Source of the DNA: Ostrinia nubilalis
Taxonomy: Eukaryota; Arthropoda; Insecta; Lepidoptera; Crambidae
Direction of reading: 5' to 3'
Assembly: GCF_963855985.1 (NCBI RefSeq)
Contig: NC_087095.1
Location: 8,876,001 to 8,940,000 of the forward strand
DNA: 64,000 bases
The notes beneath the pieces are model-generated. The model had not been told where the DNA came from and made no database searches. It worked only from the letters and a program-made list of their open reading frames with translations. This document shows, piece after piece, positions 1-9,747 of the stretch. Position numbers and translations under genes: made by a program. Every line of letters begins with the position of its first letter. Within the stretch, counting starts at the first letter, position 1.

Positions 1-103
1 GTCATTATTGTAGTGTGCGTGTACACTCATGAATGATTTAACGTGTACCGATAATATTAGCGGAAGAATGGATGAAGCACGTCATCGTGGATGAAACGAC
101 CTA
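1..103. mobile_element. TA-target MITE in array, right end only
   Basis: This is the right-hand part of the element seen complete at 1428-1589. It ends in GGATGAAACGACCTA and is followed by TA and the next array unit. The left part lies before the window. Confidence 0.75.
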
Positions 104-370
104 TACTTACGGGGCTCCATTGACCGTGTATGCGCGCCCGTGTTCTCTGCTGGAGGTGAAGCCGCCCCTCGCTTGAACTGAATAAAGTATATTATTCATA
201 GAATAGGGTATCGACTACCCTATTATTGTACGAATACGCTAGAGCTAAGTTAGCTTAGCTCGCCTACTTACGGGGCTCCATTGACCGTGTATGCGCGCGC
301 AGGCGGTGTGCGCGCCCGTGTTCCCTGCTGGAGGTGAAGCCGCCCCTCGCTTGAACTGAATAAAGTGTAT

Positions 371-511
371 CTGTTAACGTAAAATTGTGAACTCTGTCAG
401 TTTATAATATAACGCGTTAGATTGTAAACTAACAGTGGGTTAGGTTAGGTTAGATTGTAATTTAACTACGTCAGATTATAATCTGACAGAATTCACAATT
501 TTACGGTGACA
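371..511. mobile_element. MITE inside array unit (copy 1)
   Basis: A 141-bp insertion splits the unit sequence GTGTATCCATAG and leaves TAT on both sides. Its ends are imperfect inverted repeats of about 28 bp, containing CGTAAAATTGTGAA at the left and TTCACAATTTTACG at the right. It carries a short GGTTAGGTTAGGTTAG run in the middle. No coding capacity. The superfamily is uncertain. Confidence 0.8.
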
Positions 512-862
512 TATCCATAGACTAGGGTGTCGACTACCCTATTATTGTATAAAACGCTAGAGCTAAGTTAGCTTAGCTCGCCTACTTACGGGGCTCCATT
601 GACCGTGTATGCGCGCGCAGGCGGTGTGCGCGCCCGTGTTCCTTGCTGGAGGTGAAGCCGCCCCTCGCTTGAACTGAATAAAGTGTATCCATAGACTAGG
701 GTGTCGACTACCCTATTATTGTATAAAACGCTAGAGCTAAGTTAGCTTAGCTCGCCTACTTACGGGGCTCCATTGACCGTGTATGCGCGCGCAGGCGGTG
801 TGCGCGCCCGTGTTTCCTGCTGGAGGTGAAGCCGCCCCTCGCTTGAACTGAATAAAGTGTAT

Positions 863-1003
863 CTGTCAACGTAAAATTGTGAACTCTGTCAGTTTATAAT
901 ATAACGCGTTAGATTGTAAACTAACAGTGGGTTAGGTTAGGTTAGATTGTAATTTAACTACGTCAGATTATAATCTGACAGAATTCACAATTTTACGGTG
1001 ACA
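863..1003. mobile_element. MITE inside array unit (copy 2)
   Basis: This is the second copy of the 141-bp insertion at 371, exactly 492 bp downstream and at the same place in its unit. It was therefore copied with the array and did not arrive by a second transposition. Confidence 0.8.
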
Positions 1004-1427
1004 TATCCATAGACTAGGGTGTCGACTACCCTATTATTGTATAAAACGCTAGAGCTAAGTTAGCTTAGCTCGCCTACTTACGGGGCTCCATTGACCGTGT
1101 ATGCGCGCGCAGGCGGTGTGCGCGCCCGTGTTCCTTGCTGGAGGTGAAGCCGCCCCTCGCTTGAACTGAATAAAGTGTATCCATAGACTAGGGTGTCGAC
1201 TACCCTATTATTGTATAAAACGCTAGAGCTAAGTTAGCTTAGCTCGCCTACTTACGGGGCTCCATTGACCGTGTATGCGCGCGCAGGCGGTGTGCGCGCC
1301 CGTGTTCCCCCTGCTGGAGGTGAAGCCGCCCCTCGCTTGAACTGAATAAACTATATCCATAGAGTAAGGTGTCGACTACCCTATTATTGTACGAAAACGC
1401 TAGGGCTAAGTTAGCTTAGCTCGCCTA

Positions 1428-1589
1428 TAGATCGTTTCATCCAAGAAGACGTGCGGAGTGCGGGGAATTTGATCCGAGCATCATTATTGCAGTGTGCGTG
1501 TACACTCATGAATGATTTAGCGTGTACCGATAACACTAAAACATTAGCGGTAGAATGGTGGGGCGAGTCATCGTGGATGAAACGATCTA
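1428..1589. mobile_element. TA-target MITE in array
   Basis: A 162-bp insertion with matching ends, TAGATCGTTTCATCCA and TGGATGAAACGATCTA, sits between two TA dinucleotides at the unit junction GCC-TA-CTTACGG. The long terminal inverted repeat and TA target suggest a Tc1/mariner-type nonautonomous element. No open frame belongs to it. Related copies are at 1-103, 6308-6478 and 6812-6979. Confidence 0.85.
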
Positions 1590-1776
1590 TACTTACGGGG
1601 CTCCATTGACCGTGTATGCGCGCGCAGGCGGTGTGCGCGCCCGTGTTCCCCCTGCTGGAGGTGCAGCCGCCCCTCGCTTGATCTGAATAAAGTGTATCCA
1701 TAGACTAGGGTGTCGACTACCCTATTATTGTATGAAAACGCTAGAGCTAAGTTAGCTTAGCTCGCCTACTTACGGG

Positions 1777-2990
1777 TCGTTTGCTCCCCAATACCGGAGG
1801 CCCAGACAGATTGTGCCGGAAGCTATATATGGGCGTCGTCCGCTCCATGGCCCTTTATGGAACCCCTGTGTGGTTTGACGCCCTTCCTGGAGATAACGCC
1901 AAAAGGCTCCTTGCTGTCCAACGGCTCATGGCAACAAGAGTGGTGCGAGGTTACCGCACCATCTCGACAGACGCAGCCCTGGCCTTAGCCGGAACTCTAC
2001 CCTGGGATCTCGACTCCCTGGTCCTCGCCGCAGTTTTTCAGTGGCGAGGAGACCAAAGAGCTCAGGATCAGCGACCAGCACCCAGAGAGATTGAGGCACA
2101 GAGGACGAGACATGAAGATGTCGCCATAGAGACATGGAAGCGCCGTCTGGCCCAGAGCAAAGCAGGCCGTCGTACCATATACGCCATACATCCGGTGTTG
2201 GAGGAGTGGGTACGGCGGCAACATGGTCGTCTCTCTTATAGAGCGACCCAAATACTAACTGGCCACGGCTGTTTCGGCGACTATCTATTTCGGATAGGAC
2301 GGGAGCAAAGTGCCAATTGCTGGCATTGTCGAGAGGGCATCGAGGATTCCGCGCAGCACACACTCGAAGTGTGCCAAGCTTGGGTGGCAGAGCGCGAAAT
2401 CCTCGTAGAACAGGTAGGACAAGATCTCTCCTTACGGGCCATCCTGCCTCGTATGCTAGAGAGCCCAGATGCATGGCATGCGGTGCTCCACTTCTGCGAG
2501 GAGGTCATGTCGCAGAAAGAAGCGGCGGAGAGGGAGCGAGAGGCCTCGCCTGACGCTCCACCGAACCGTCGCCGACGTCCAGGACACCGCAGGAGACACT
2601 ACCATCTCCATGCCCCCTCTTAAGGGTCCTCGGCCACTAGACACGGGGGTGTTTGGTGGCCGCTAAAGGAGGCCCCGTGGCGGCGGCGCGCGCATGTGTT
2701 CACGCGCACCGTTAGCGAAGACCAGGGGAGGTACTACTCCCCTGAAGCCAGTCGTCCCTTGCTCAAACAGAGCGAGCCACAGTCTGGGGCGGAGCCGCGA
2801 AAGAATGTCTAGGCCGTCTAGCTCGGACAATAACTCGCAGCACCGTCCCAAAGACTTCGGGAGGACACCGTCAGGTTTTAGTGAGTAGGCCCTGCCCATC
2901 TGGCAGGGAGAGCCTTACATAACCCACTGGTTCCCCCGGGCCAGTGGGTATGCAATTTCATGCATTTTCTGACGGAAAAAAAAAAAAAAA
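1777..2990 (+). mobile_element. 5'-truncated R1-clade non-LTR retrotransposon
   Basis: The element is bounded by an 18-bp target-site duplication, AGCTCGCCTACTTACGGG, at 1759-1776 and 2991-3008. It ends in a run of about 15-16 A at 2976-2990. It consists of the C-terminal part of a reverse transcriptase ORF (to 2623) and a GC-rich ~350-bp 3' UTR. The 5' truncation, poly(A) tail and long target duplication are the normal result of target-primed reverse transcription. The target is the array unit itself, so the array existed before this insertion. Confidence 0.92.
1778..2623 (+). pseudogene. Reverse transcriptase ORF2 C-terminus, R1-like (truncated)
   Basis: About 280 residues remain of an ORF2 that would normally have endonuclease and catalytic RT domains upstream. 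The catalytic palm is missing. What remains begins in the RT thumb region (LYMGVVRSMALYGTPVWFD), followed by the typical post-RT segment. It has a CCHC-type finger, with C180, C183, H193 and C198 counted from the TTG at 1781 (CWHC...HTLEVC). The tail is Arg-rich (PPNRRRRPGHRRR). This layout is characteristic of the R1 clade (R1, TRAS, SART, Waldo). The frame is intact to its stop, so the copy is fairly young, but it cannot encode an active enzyme. No start codon is needed because the 5' end is the truncation point. Confidence 0.88.
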
Positions 2991-3968
2991 AGCTCGCCTA
3001 CTTACGGGGCTCCATTGACCGTGTATGCGCGCGCAGGCGGTGTGCGCGCCCATGTTCCCCCTGCTGGAGGTGAAGCCGCCCCTCGCTTGAACTGAATAAA
3101 GTATATTATCCATAGAATAGGGTATCGACTACCCTATTATTGTACGAAAACGCTAGAGCTAAGTTAGCTTAGCTCGCCTACTTACGGGGCTCCATTGACC
3201 GTGTATGCGCGCGCAGGCGGTGTGCGCGCCCGTGTTCCCCGCTGGAGGTGAAGCCGCCCCTCGCTTGAACTGAATTAAGTGTATCCATAGACTAGGGTGT
3301 CGACTACCCTATTATTGTACGAAAACGCTAGAGCTAAGTTAGCTTAGCTCGCCTACTTACGGGGCTCCATTGACCGTGTATGCGCGCAGACGGTGTGCGC
3401 GCCCGTGTTCCCCCTGCTGGAGGTGAAGCCGCCCCTCGCTTGAACTGAATAAAGTATATTATCCATAGAATAGGGTATCGACTACCCTATTATTGTACGA
3501 AAACGCTAGAGCTAAGTTAGCTTAGCTCGCCTACTTACGGGGCTCCATTGACCGTGTATGCGCGCGCAGGCGGTGTGCGCGCCCGTGTTCCCCCTGCTGG
3601 AGGTGAAGCCGCCCCTCGTTTGAACTGAATAAAGTGTATCCCAGGGTTCGAGGATATATATCAAGGGATATATATCTTGATATATATCGGATATATATCC
3701 GATATATATCCAGCCGGTTTTGATGATATATATCAATTTTTTAAATTTGTAACTGTATTTGTACTTTTTCACATAAGATTTTTGTTTTTTAGTTGATTTT
3801 GCCGTATTTACAAGAAGATTTTATGTTTTTGCTTTATTTGTCTGATTTTAAGTTTTAAAAACATTAAAAACATGTTTATGTGACACATATGCAATGGTAT
3901 TCATAAATAATACAATAAAATAATAGTATAGCTTTCATACAAATTTGATATATATCAAAGTTGATATA

Positions 3969-5632
3969 CAGGGTGTTTGGCGCATCGTGTGCCAAAATGA
4001 TTTGGCGGATAGAATGGGTCATTTCCTATATTTTCAGCCCCCATAACACGTTCCATACCAGGCGGCTACTTTTAAATTAATTTTTTTAGTAATTTCACCA
4101 AAATACCCAAATCGCATCATTTAATTTCGATTTAAAAAAAAACTACTAAGCGCAGCCCTAAAGTAAATATATTGTTTTGACGTGCATTAATGTAGGGTTG
4201 CATCAAATCTAAATTTATTGGCAAATATCATCTAGTTTTTTTAAAATTCAGCTTTGAAGTTTTCCGAAAAGTTAAAAATGGACTGAACATTTAAGTTTAC
4301 AAGGGTATAATTTTTTTTTTAAAGAGATAGCGATCTTCGGATTTTATCAAAACTTCTCTAGTCTATCCTCATTCAAACGGTATACTAATCTTGTTTAAAT
4401 AATAACAACAACTTCACAAATTCCTTAAATTAGTGCATTGACTCTACTCGGACTGATTTGCGAAATTTGTGTTTATAGCTCCTTTTTGTGTGAATAGCAC
4501 GTAGAACACCTAACAGGTAAAAATTATTTATCTTATGCAATGTAAAAACCTTTTATCTATCGTTTTTCAATGTGGATTTCTTGAAATTAAAGACGAAAAT
4601 AATTATTTTGATCGTTTATTAATTATTACAAATTTTGTTCAAAATGTCCGCCTCGGCAACGTATACACTCAAGACATCTTCTTCTAATTTCGACTGTTGT
4701 CGTATGCAGCCACATTTCTCTTTTTATTACTAATAAGGCGTTTTCTATTCGTTGTAGTTTTTCTATTGTTTGAATCCGTTACGTACACCAGTTCTTTAGC
4801 TTGTCCCCAGACGTAAAAATCGAACGGAGTTAGGTCTGGGGAACGTGTAGGCCACTGTATAGGGCCATCTCTTCCAATCCACGAGTAGAAAACGCCTTTG
4901 TAGTAATAAAAAGAGAAAATTAGAAGAAGATGTCGTGAGTGTATACGTTGCCGAGGCCATTTTGAACAAAATTTGTAATAATTAATAAACGATCAAAATA
5001 ATTATTTTCGTCTTTAAATTCAAGAAATCCACATTGAAAAACGATTGGGAAAAGGTTTTTACATTGCATAAGATGAATATTTTTTACCTGTAGGTGTTAA
5101 ACGTGCTATTCACACATAAAGGGGCTATAAACACAAATTTCGCAAATCAGTCCGAGTAGAGTCAATGCACTAATTTAAGTAATTTGTGAAGTTGTTGTTA
5201 TTATTTAAACAAGATTAGTATACCGTTTGAATGAGGATAGACTAGAAAAGTTTTGATAAAATCTGAAGATCACTATCTCTTTTAAAAAAAAATTATACCC
5301 ATGTAAACTTAAATGTTCAGTCCGTTTTTAACTTTTCTGAAAACTTCAAAGCTGAATTTAAAAAAAACTAGATGATATTTGCCAATAAATTTAGATTTGA
5401 TGCAACCCTACATTAATGCACGTTAAAACAAAATATTTACTTTAGGGCTGCGCCTAGTAGTTTTTTTTAATCGAAATTAAATGATGCGATTTGGGTATTT
5501 TGGTGAAATTACTAAAAAAATTAATTTAAAAGTAGCCACCTGGCATGGAACGTGCTATGGGGGCTGAAAATATAGGAAATGATCCATTCTATCCGCCAAA
5601 TCATTTTGGCACACGATGCGCCAAACACCCTG
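3969..5632. mobile_element. Palindromic mariner/Tc1-like element nested in the hAT
   Basis: It is flanked by TA on both sides and has ends CAGGGTGTTTGGCGCATCG and CGATGCGCCAAACACCCTG. The two arms (about 3969-4753 and 4888-5632) are inverted copies of each other over most of their length. They leave a ~130-bp unique centre. The right arm lacks roughly 24 bp present in the left arm near 4700. The centre and inner arms contain transposase remnants on the minus strand. A full inverted duplication of one half of an element is unusual and suggests an aberrant transposition or replication event. Confidence 0.88.
4630..4885 (-). pseudogene. Mariner-like transposase C-terminal remnant
   Basis: Read on the minus strand, the centre of the palindrome gives WIGRDGPIQWPTRSPDLTPF followed by DFYVWGQAKELVYVT. 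This matches the conserved WPxRSPDLxPxDFxxWG block of mariner/Tc1-family (DDE/D) transposases, which carries the last catalytic Asp. Further on, in another frame, EIRRRCLECIRCRGGHFEQN matches the usual C-terminal end with GGHFE. The frames do not connect and the N-terminal DNA-binding and first catalytic segments are absent, so it is dead. Confidence 0.75.
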
Positions 5633-6307
5633 TATATCGGATATATATCATAAATATCCGATATTTTGATATTTACAATAAATATCGGATATTTTCGAAC
5701 CCTGGTGTATCCATAGACTAGGGTATCGACTACCCTATTATTGTACGAAAACGCTAGAGCTAAGTTAGCTTAGCTCGCCTACTTACGGGGCTCCATTGAC
5801 CGTGTATGCGCGCGCAGGCGGTGTGCGCGCCCGTGTTCCCCCTGCTGGAGGTGAAGCCGCCCCTCGCTTGAACTGAATGAAGTGTATCCATAGACTGGGG
5901 TGTCGACTACCCTATTATTGTATGAAAATGTTAGAGCTAAGTTAGCTTAGCTCGCCTACTTACGGGGCTCCATTGACCGTGTATGCGCGCAGGCGGTGTG
6001 CGCGCCCGTGTTCCCTGCTGGAGGTGAAGCCGCCCCTCGCTTGAACTGAATAAAGTGTATCCATAGACTAGGGTATCGACTACCCTGTTATTGTATAAAA
6101 CGCTAGAGCTAAGTTAGCTTAGCTCGCCTACTTTCGGGGCTCCATTGACCGTGTATGCGCGCGCAGGCGGTGTGCGCGCCCGTGTTCCCCCTGCTGGAGG
6201 TGAAGCCGCCCCTCGCTTGAACTGAATAAATTGTATCCATAGACTGGGGTGTCGACTACCCTATTATTGTATGAAAACGCTAGAGCTAAGTTAGCTTAGC
6301 TCGCCTA

Positions 6308-6478
6308 TAGATCGTTTCATCCAAGAAGACGTGCGGAGTGCGGGGAAATTGATCCGAGCAATCCGAGCGTCATTATTGTAGTGTGCGTGTACACTCATGA
6401 ATGATTTAGCGTGTACCGATAACACTAAAACATTAGCGGTAGAATGGTGGGGCGCGTCATCGTGGATAAAACGATCTA
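6308..6478. mobile_element. TA-target MITE in array
   Basis: A 171-bp copy of the element at 1428-1589, inserted at the same junction of the array unit. It contains a local duplication (GATCCGAGCAATCCGAGC) absent from the 1428 copy. Its right end has one substitution (GGATAAAACGATCTA). Confidence 0.85.
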
Positions 6479-6811
6479 TACTTACGGGGCTCCATTGACC
6501 GTGTAGCGCGCCCGTGTTCCCTGCTGGAGGTGAAGCCGCCCCTCGCTTGAACTGAATTAAGTGTATCCATAGACTAGGGTGTCGACTACCCTATTATTGT
6601 ATGAAAACGCTAGAGCTAAGTTAGCTTAGCTCGCCTACTTACGGGGCTCCATTGACCGTGTATGCGCGCAGGCGGTGTGCGCGCCCGTGTTCCCCCTGCT
6701 GGAGGTGAAGCCGCCCCTCGCTTGAACTGAATAAAGTGTATCCATAGACTAGGGTGTCGACTACCCTATTATTGTATAAAACGCTAGAGCTAAGTTAGCT
6801 TAGCTCGCCTA

Positions 6812-6979
6812 TAGATCGTTTCTTCCAAGAAGACTCGCGGGGTGCGGGGAGTTTGACCCGAGCAATCCGAGCGTCATTATTGTAGTGTGCGTGTACGTAC
6901 ACTCATGAATGATTTAGCGTGTACCGATAACATTAGCGGAAGAATGGATGAAGCGCGTCATCGTGGGTGAAACGATCTA
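6812..6979. mobile_element. TA-target MITE in array
   Basis: A 168-bp copy of the same MITE, again flanked by TA at the unit junction. It is diverged (TTTCTTCCAAGAAGACTCGC at the left end) and has a short internal GTACGTAC expansion. Confidence 0.85.
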
Positions 6980-6981
6980 TA

Positions 6982-7120
6982 CTTACGGGGCTCCATTGAC
7001 CGTGTATGCGCGCAGGCGGTGTGCGCGCCCGTGTTCCCCCTGCTGGAGGTGAAGCCGCCCCTCGTGGGCGCTCTGCCCCCGCACCACTTGCTGCCGCCGC
7101 CGCTGCACGAACACCACCTT
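6982..7120 (+). CDS. mub: Likely upstream exon of the mub/PCBP gene, fused to the last array unit
   Basis: At 7064 the array sequence stops and changes to Pro/His/Leu-rich coding-like sequence, VGALPPHHLLPPPLHEHHL (7064-7120). It is followed by a perfect donor GTGAGT at 7121. The frame ends in phase 0, which fits the next exon at 9654 (M-G-G-L...). The open frame runs back into the last repeat unit (V-C-A-P-V-F-P-L-L-E-V-K-P-P-L). A usable AG lies at 7014-7015 (GCGCGCAG), so the acceptor may sit inside the repeat. The true 5' boundary is not proven, and the residues are low in complexity. If real, this segment links KH2 (outside the window) to KH3. Confidence 0.45.
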
Positions 7121-7209
7121 GTGAGTCGCGTCACGCCCGAACACACCTCATAGAGCAACCCCCTTAATCTTTGATCCTATAGGGCATTTCTTGGACTTAT
7201 CACTGGTTT

Positions 7210-7354
7210 TCAACAACACCAACGCTTGCAGATCGCCATCGCCGGCGCGATCATAGGCCAATGACAGATCGCGCGGACTGTCATGGGTCGCGCGACCTGT
7301 CATTGGCCAATGATGGCGCCGGTGATGGCGATCTGCACGCGTTGGTGTGGTTGA
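7210..7354. mobile_element. Small foldback MITE
   Basis: Inverted arms of about 57 bp contain CACCAACGCTTGCAGATCGC on the left and its near-exact reverse complement on the right. Between them is a short GC-rich centre with repeated CGCGCGAC / GTCATGG motifs. Weak similarity continues outwards (CTTAT...ATAAG) to about 7197-7362. No coding capacity. Confidence 0.8.
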
Positions 7355-7436
7355 AGCATAAGGCAAGCAGATAGGGCCTTATTACAGAAAAAGTTAAACC
7401 CATGATGAATAATATTAAAATGACATTTCCATACTA

Positions 7437-7542
7437 AGGCTGAGTTGCACCACCTAACTTTGATACCTGATGGTTTTTGTACGGAGTTTGACAGACTTTT
7501 GACGTTTGTTGAAGTTAAGGTAAGATGGTGCAATCCAGCCTT
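7437..7542 (+). mobile_element. AGGCTGAGTTGCACCA MITE, copy 1
   Basis: The ends are AGGCTGAGTTGCACCACC and GGTGCAATCCAGCCTT, with a central TTTGACAGACTTTTGACGTT. It is a complete copy of a ~110-bp family found four times in the window (also 34386, 44057 and 56213). The flanks are TA-rich. Confidence 0.85.
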
Positions 7543-9653
7543 AATGACAATACTAGAGTTTAACTTTTTGTAATAAGAGGGATAGGATAGGTTTTCGACA
7601 ATAAATGGGACAGAGCCCTTGTAGCCTATGCGTGCCATTATAACGTCTTATGGCATTTTATCTCAGACGACAAGCCCATACATTTGTCGTCTTAAATCGA
7701 CGATAAGAATATATCGAGGCGCGCATCCTAGGCCGTCTGTAAAGGGTTAATAATAATAGACAACTCTTCGTGGAAGCTAGCTTACTGTCGTGACCGGCCC
7801 CTATGGATAAAATACAGCCCCTAGTCAAAAGTTATTTCTTACTGCACTTTAGACAGTTAAATTAAAACAGATTGTTCTTCCTAAAATTTATGATCTTATA
7901 AAATTTCTTTAAAGACTCGAATGATACAATGTCTAAATAGCATAACAACTCACTATTTAGGTTTTTGCTTATTTTCCTCGCAATTTTAAATGACTGAGCC
8001 CTACTATTACCTCTATCAGTTCCGTTAGGCATTATTTTAGTCTTAACAATAGATGAGTCACGTAAAAGGCTTCGTTCTGTGCCCATATGTTAATAATGTC
8101 AGTTGAAAATTATAACCGTAAAACTACCATTTCAAAAACATGGTTTTGTTATGATTGACAGAGATATGTCATTTACACAATGTTTGAGGAAAATACGTTT
8201 ATAAATCGGGATCTAGGTTAAAAATACCCAATGTTTTCCATTCCATTGTATTGTTATTCACAGAGGTGCAGAACGAAGATGGTATCTTACTTAAATTCTA
8301 TGCAATGAGTAGTGCGATAACTCCTGACCTATGCGATCTTGTCTGTCCATATAGTTCTTTGTCCGTCTATCTTCGGCGCATTTTGTACTATTGAACTTGT
8401 CCCCGTAGCCTTTGAATGTTTTGATATTTTTCTGTCCTTCACACTTTGCAATCATTATGATAACCTCTCGACTTCAATGCAATTAAATGATAAACAGAAC
8501 AAAAATACTAATGAGCTCTATATTTAGGAACAGGATATTTAAATAGTCATGACTTATTGAATGAAGATTTTAATTCAGACCGGATTCGTTTTAAATATCT
8601 CTATGAGGTTGTGTGGAGTACAGAGTGATATTATGTGATTGGTGCTGCCCCGGAATCCCTTATACTTGGTTTGGATGTGTGGTCAAATCCTTTTCAGTAG
8701 AAAATATTATTAACATTGTTATGTAAATACCCCAATAGTACTTAGATCCTGGTGCTGTGGAGTGTAGGAATGAGTTAATATACTTTGCGCTGTTAGTTTG
8801 TACCCCTACGCTTGTACTCATTATTATTTCTTGTTTGCACGTAAATCCCCCGTTGATTAGTATATTGATGATACCTAGCATTTATATGTTTGGACCCATA
8901 GCATTAGTGTAATTAATGTATCACATAATGTATTTTAGAGGGTAATATGTGTAGAGAAACACATACGAAGCTTTATCTGTTTGTTTTCTGGCATTGCCGA
9001 GATACAAGCCTTTCGATCGTAAAACGTTCACGCACATTACAACATTTGTTGTTTACATGGATCCTGTACTTGCACCTCTCCTTATTTTGCCTTTGCCTTG
9101 CCTCTTCCAACTTTTATTTGTGTTTTACAATGTTGAGATTAACCATGGAAGCGCATGGCTTACTCTGAAACGAGTAATCGTTATTAGTTCGAGTTCAGTG
9201 AATATTTGACTATTCCTGTATAAACAAAGGTGCGTATTTTTGTTCGGGCAGCACCACTCAAGAACTCACAATGTGGTTAAAATTTACAAAAACACGCTTC
9301 TAAGAACATTCGCATAACATTATAAGTTATTAGTTTTATATTGCAGTTGGAAACCAAAATCACTCTTATCACTTGATGATAAGGTGGTTCTTGGCTTCAA
9401 CCTTTACTAGCCTTATCGAAAATAATAAAAGCATTGCGAATTTTCTTAGACTTCTAATGATTATCTCTTTCTAAAATCTTTCTACCCAGGTTACCCTATC
9501 CAGCGATCCCATCCCGGCTATGTCAGAGAAGATGAAAACAAGCAGCTGGAGCTTTTATTTGTTTTATATGTAACCATTTGATATATCAGTATTGTTAGTT
9601 TAGTTATACTTGAAATAAATATAACGGTTTTATAATTATTTGCCCGTTTTTAG

Positions 9654-9747
9654 ATGGGTGGGCTAGCTAAATCGCCATTGGCTGGACTTGCGGCGCTAGG
9701 ACTTGGAGGCTTGGGACCAGCAAACACTGGTGGACTTAACCCAGCAG
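9654..9747 (+). CDS. mub: mub/PCBP exon, Gly/Leu/Ala-rich linker before KH3
   Basis: This 94-nt exon lies between the acceptor TGCCCGTTTTTAG and the donor GTAAGC. It encodes MGGLAKSPLAGLAALG, continuing LGGLGPANTGGLNPA, in the frame that joins KH3 in the next two exons (start phase 0, end phase 1). The initial ATG is read here as an internal Met, although it could start a short isoform. The hydrophobic, low-complexity linker between KH2 and KH3 is normal for PCBP-family proteins. It is somewhat less GC-rich than the next exons. Confidence 0.8.

Larger units (their letters stand above)
267..1250. repeat. Higher-order repeat, two 492-bp copies
   Basis: Positions 267-758 and 759-1250 are near-identical 492-bp blocks. 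Each holds one 318-bp unit carrying a small MITE plus one plain 174-bp unit. The MITE sits at the same offset in both (371 and 863), so the block was duplicated as a whole, after the MITE had inserted. Confidence 0.9.
3642..5704. mobile_element. hAT-like nonautonomous element carrying a nested insertion
   Basis: The ends are CAGGGTTCGAGGATA and TATTTTCGAACCCTG, inverted relative to each other. They are flanked by an exact 8-bp duplication, GTGTATCC, at 3634-3641 and 5705-5712. CAGGG-type termini plus an 8-bp target duplication are the hAT hallmarks. The interior next to the ends is rich in GATATATATC / CCGATATTT motifs. Without the nested element (3969-5632) the hAT part is only about 400 bp and noncoding. 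It lies in the array unit that starts at 3534. Confidence 0.87.
1..7064. repeat. Tandem array of a ~174-bp unit, interrupted by transposons
   Basis: Units begin with CTTACGGGGCTCC (one has CTTTCGG) at 106, 267, 585, 759, 1077, 1251, 1592, 1769 (broken, resuming at 3001), 3181, 3356, 3534, 5782, 5959, 6131, 6481, 6638 and 6982. Uninterrupted units are about 157-180 bp. The first ~80 bp of each is GC-rich (GCGCGCAGGCGGTGTGCGCG, then CTGGAGGTGAAGCCGCCCCT). The second half is AT-rich and has three features: AATAAA, the dyad AGGGTGTCGACTACCCT, and the near-palindrome AGCTAAGTTAGCTTAGCT. Units are very similar, which implies recent amplification or homogenisation. The array starts before the window and stops against coding-like sequence at ~7064. 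I do not recognise it as a named satellite. Confidence 0.95.
7121..9653 (+). other. Intron before exon 9654
   Basis: AT-rich noncoding DNA between the donor at 7121 and the acceptor TTTTTAG at 9653. It holds a foldback element (7210-7354) and a small MITE (7437-7542). The region 7640-9480 has only short chance open frames. At 9490 a pyrimidine-rich tract ending CTACCCAG makes a second plausible acceptor. Confidence 0.5.

Noticed and set aside
432..452. Telomeric TTAGG repeats
   Set aside because: Only about three copies, inside a MITE and repeated with it at 924. Not a telomere.
1926..2899. Several open frames on both strands over the LINE
   Set aside because: They are shadows of the GC-rich RT frame 1778-2623 or lie in the LINE 3' UTR.
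1..7064. CRISPR-like or coding tandem array
   Set aside because: Units are long (~174 bp), with no short repeats separated by unique spacers, and the genome is eukaryotic. Minus-strand open frames such as 1411-1701, 3512-3772 and 6958-7158 are reads through the repeats and vanish in neighbouring units.
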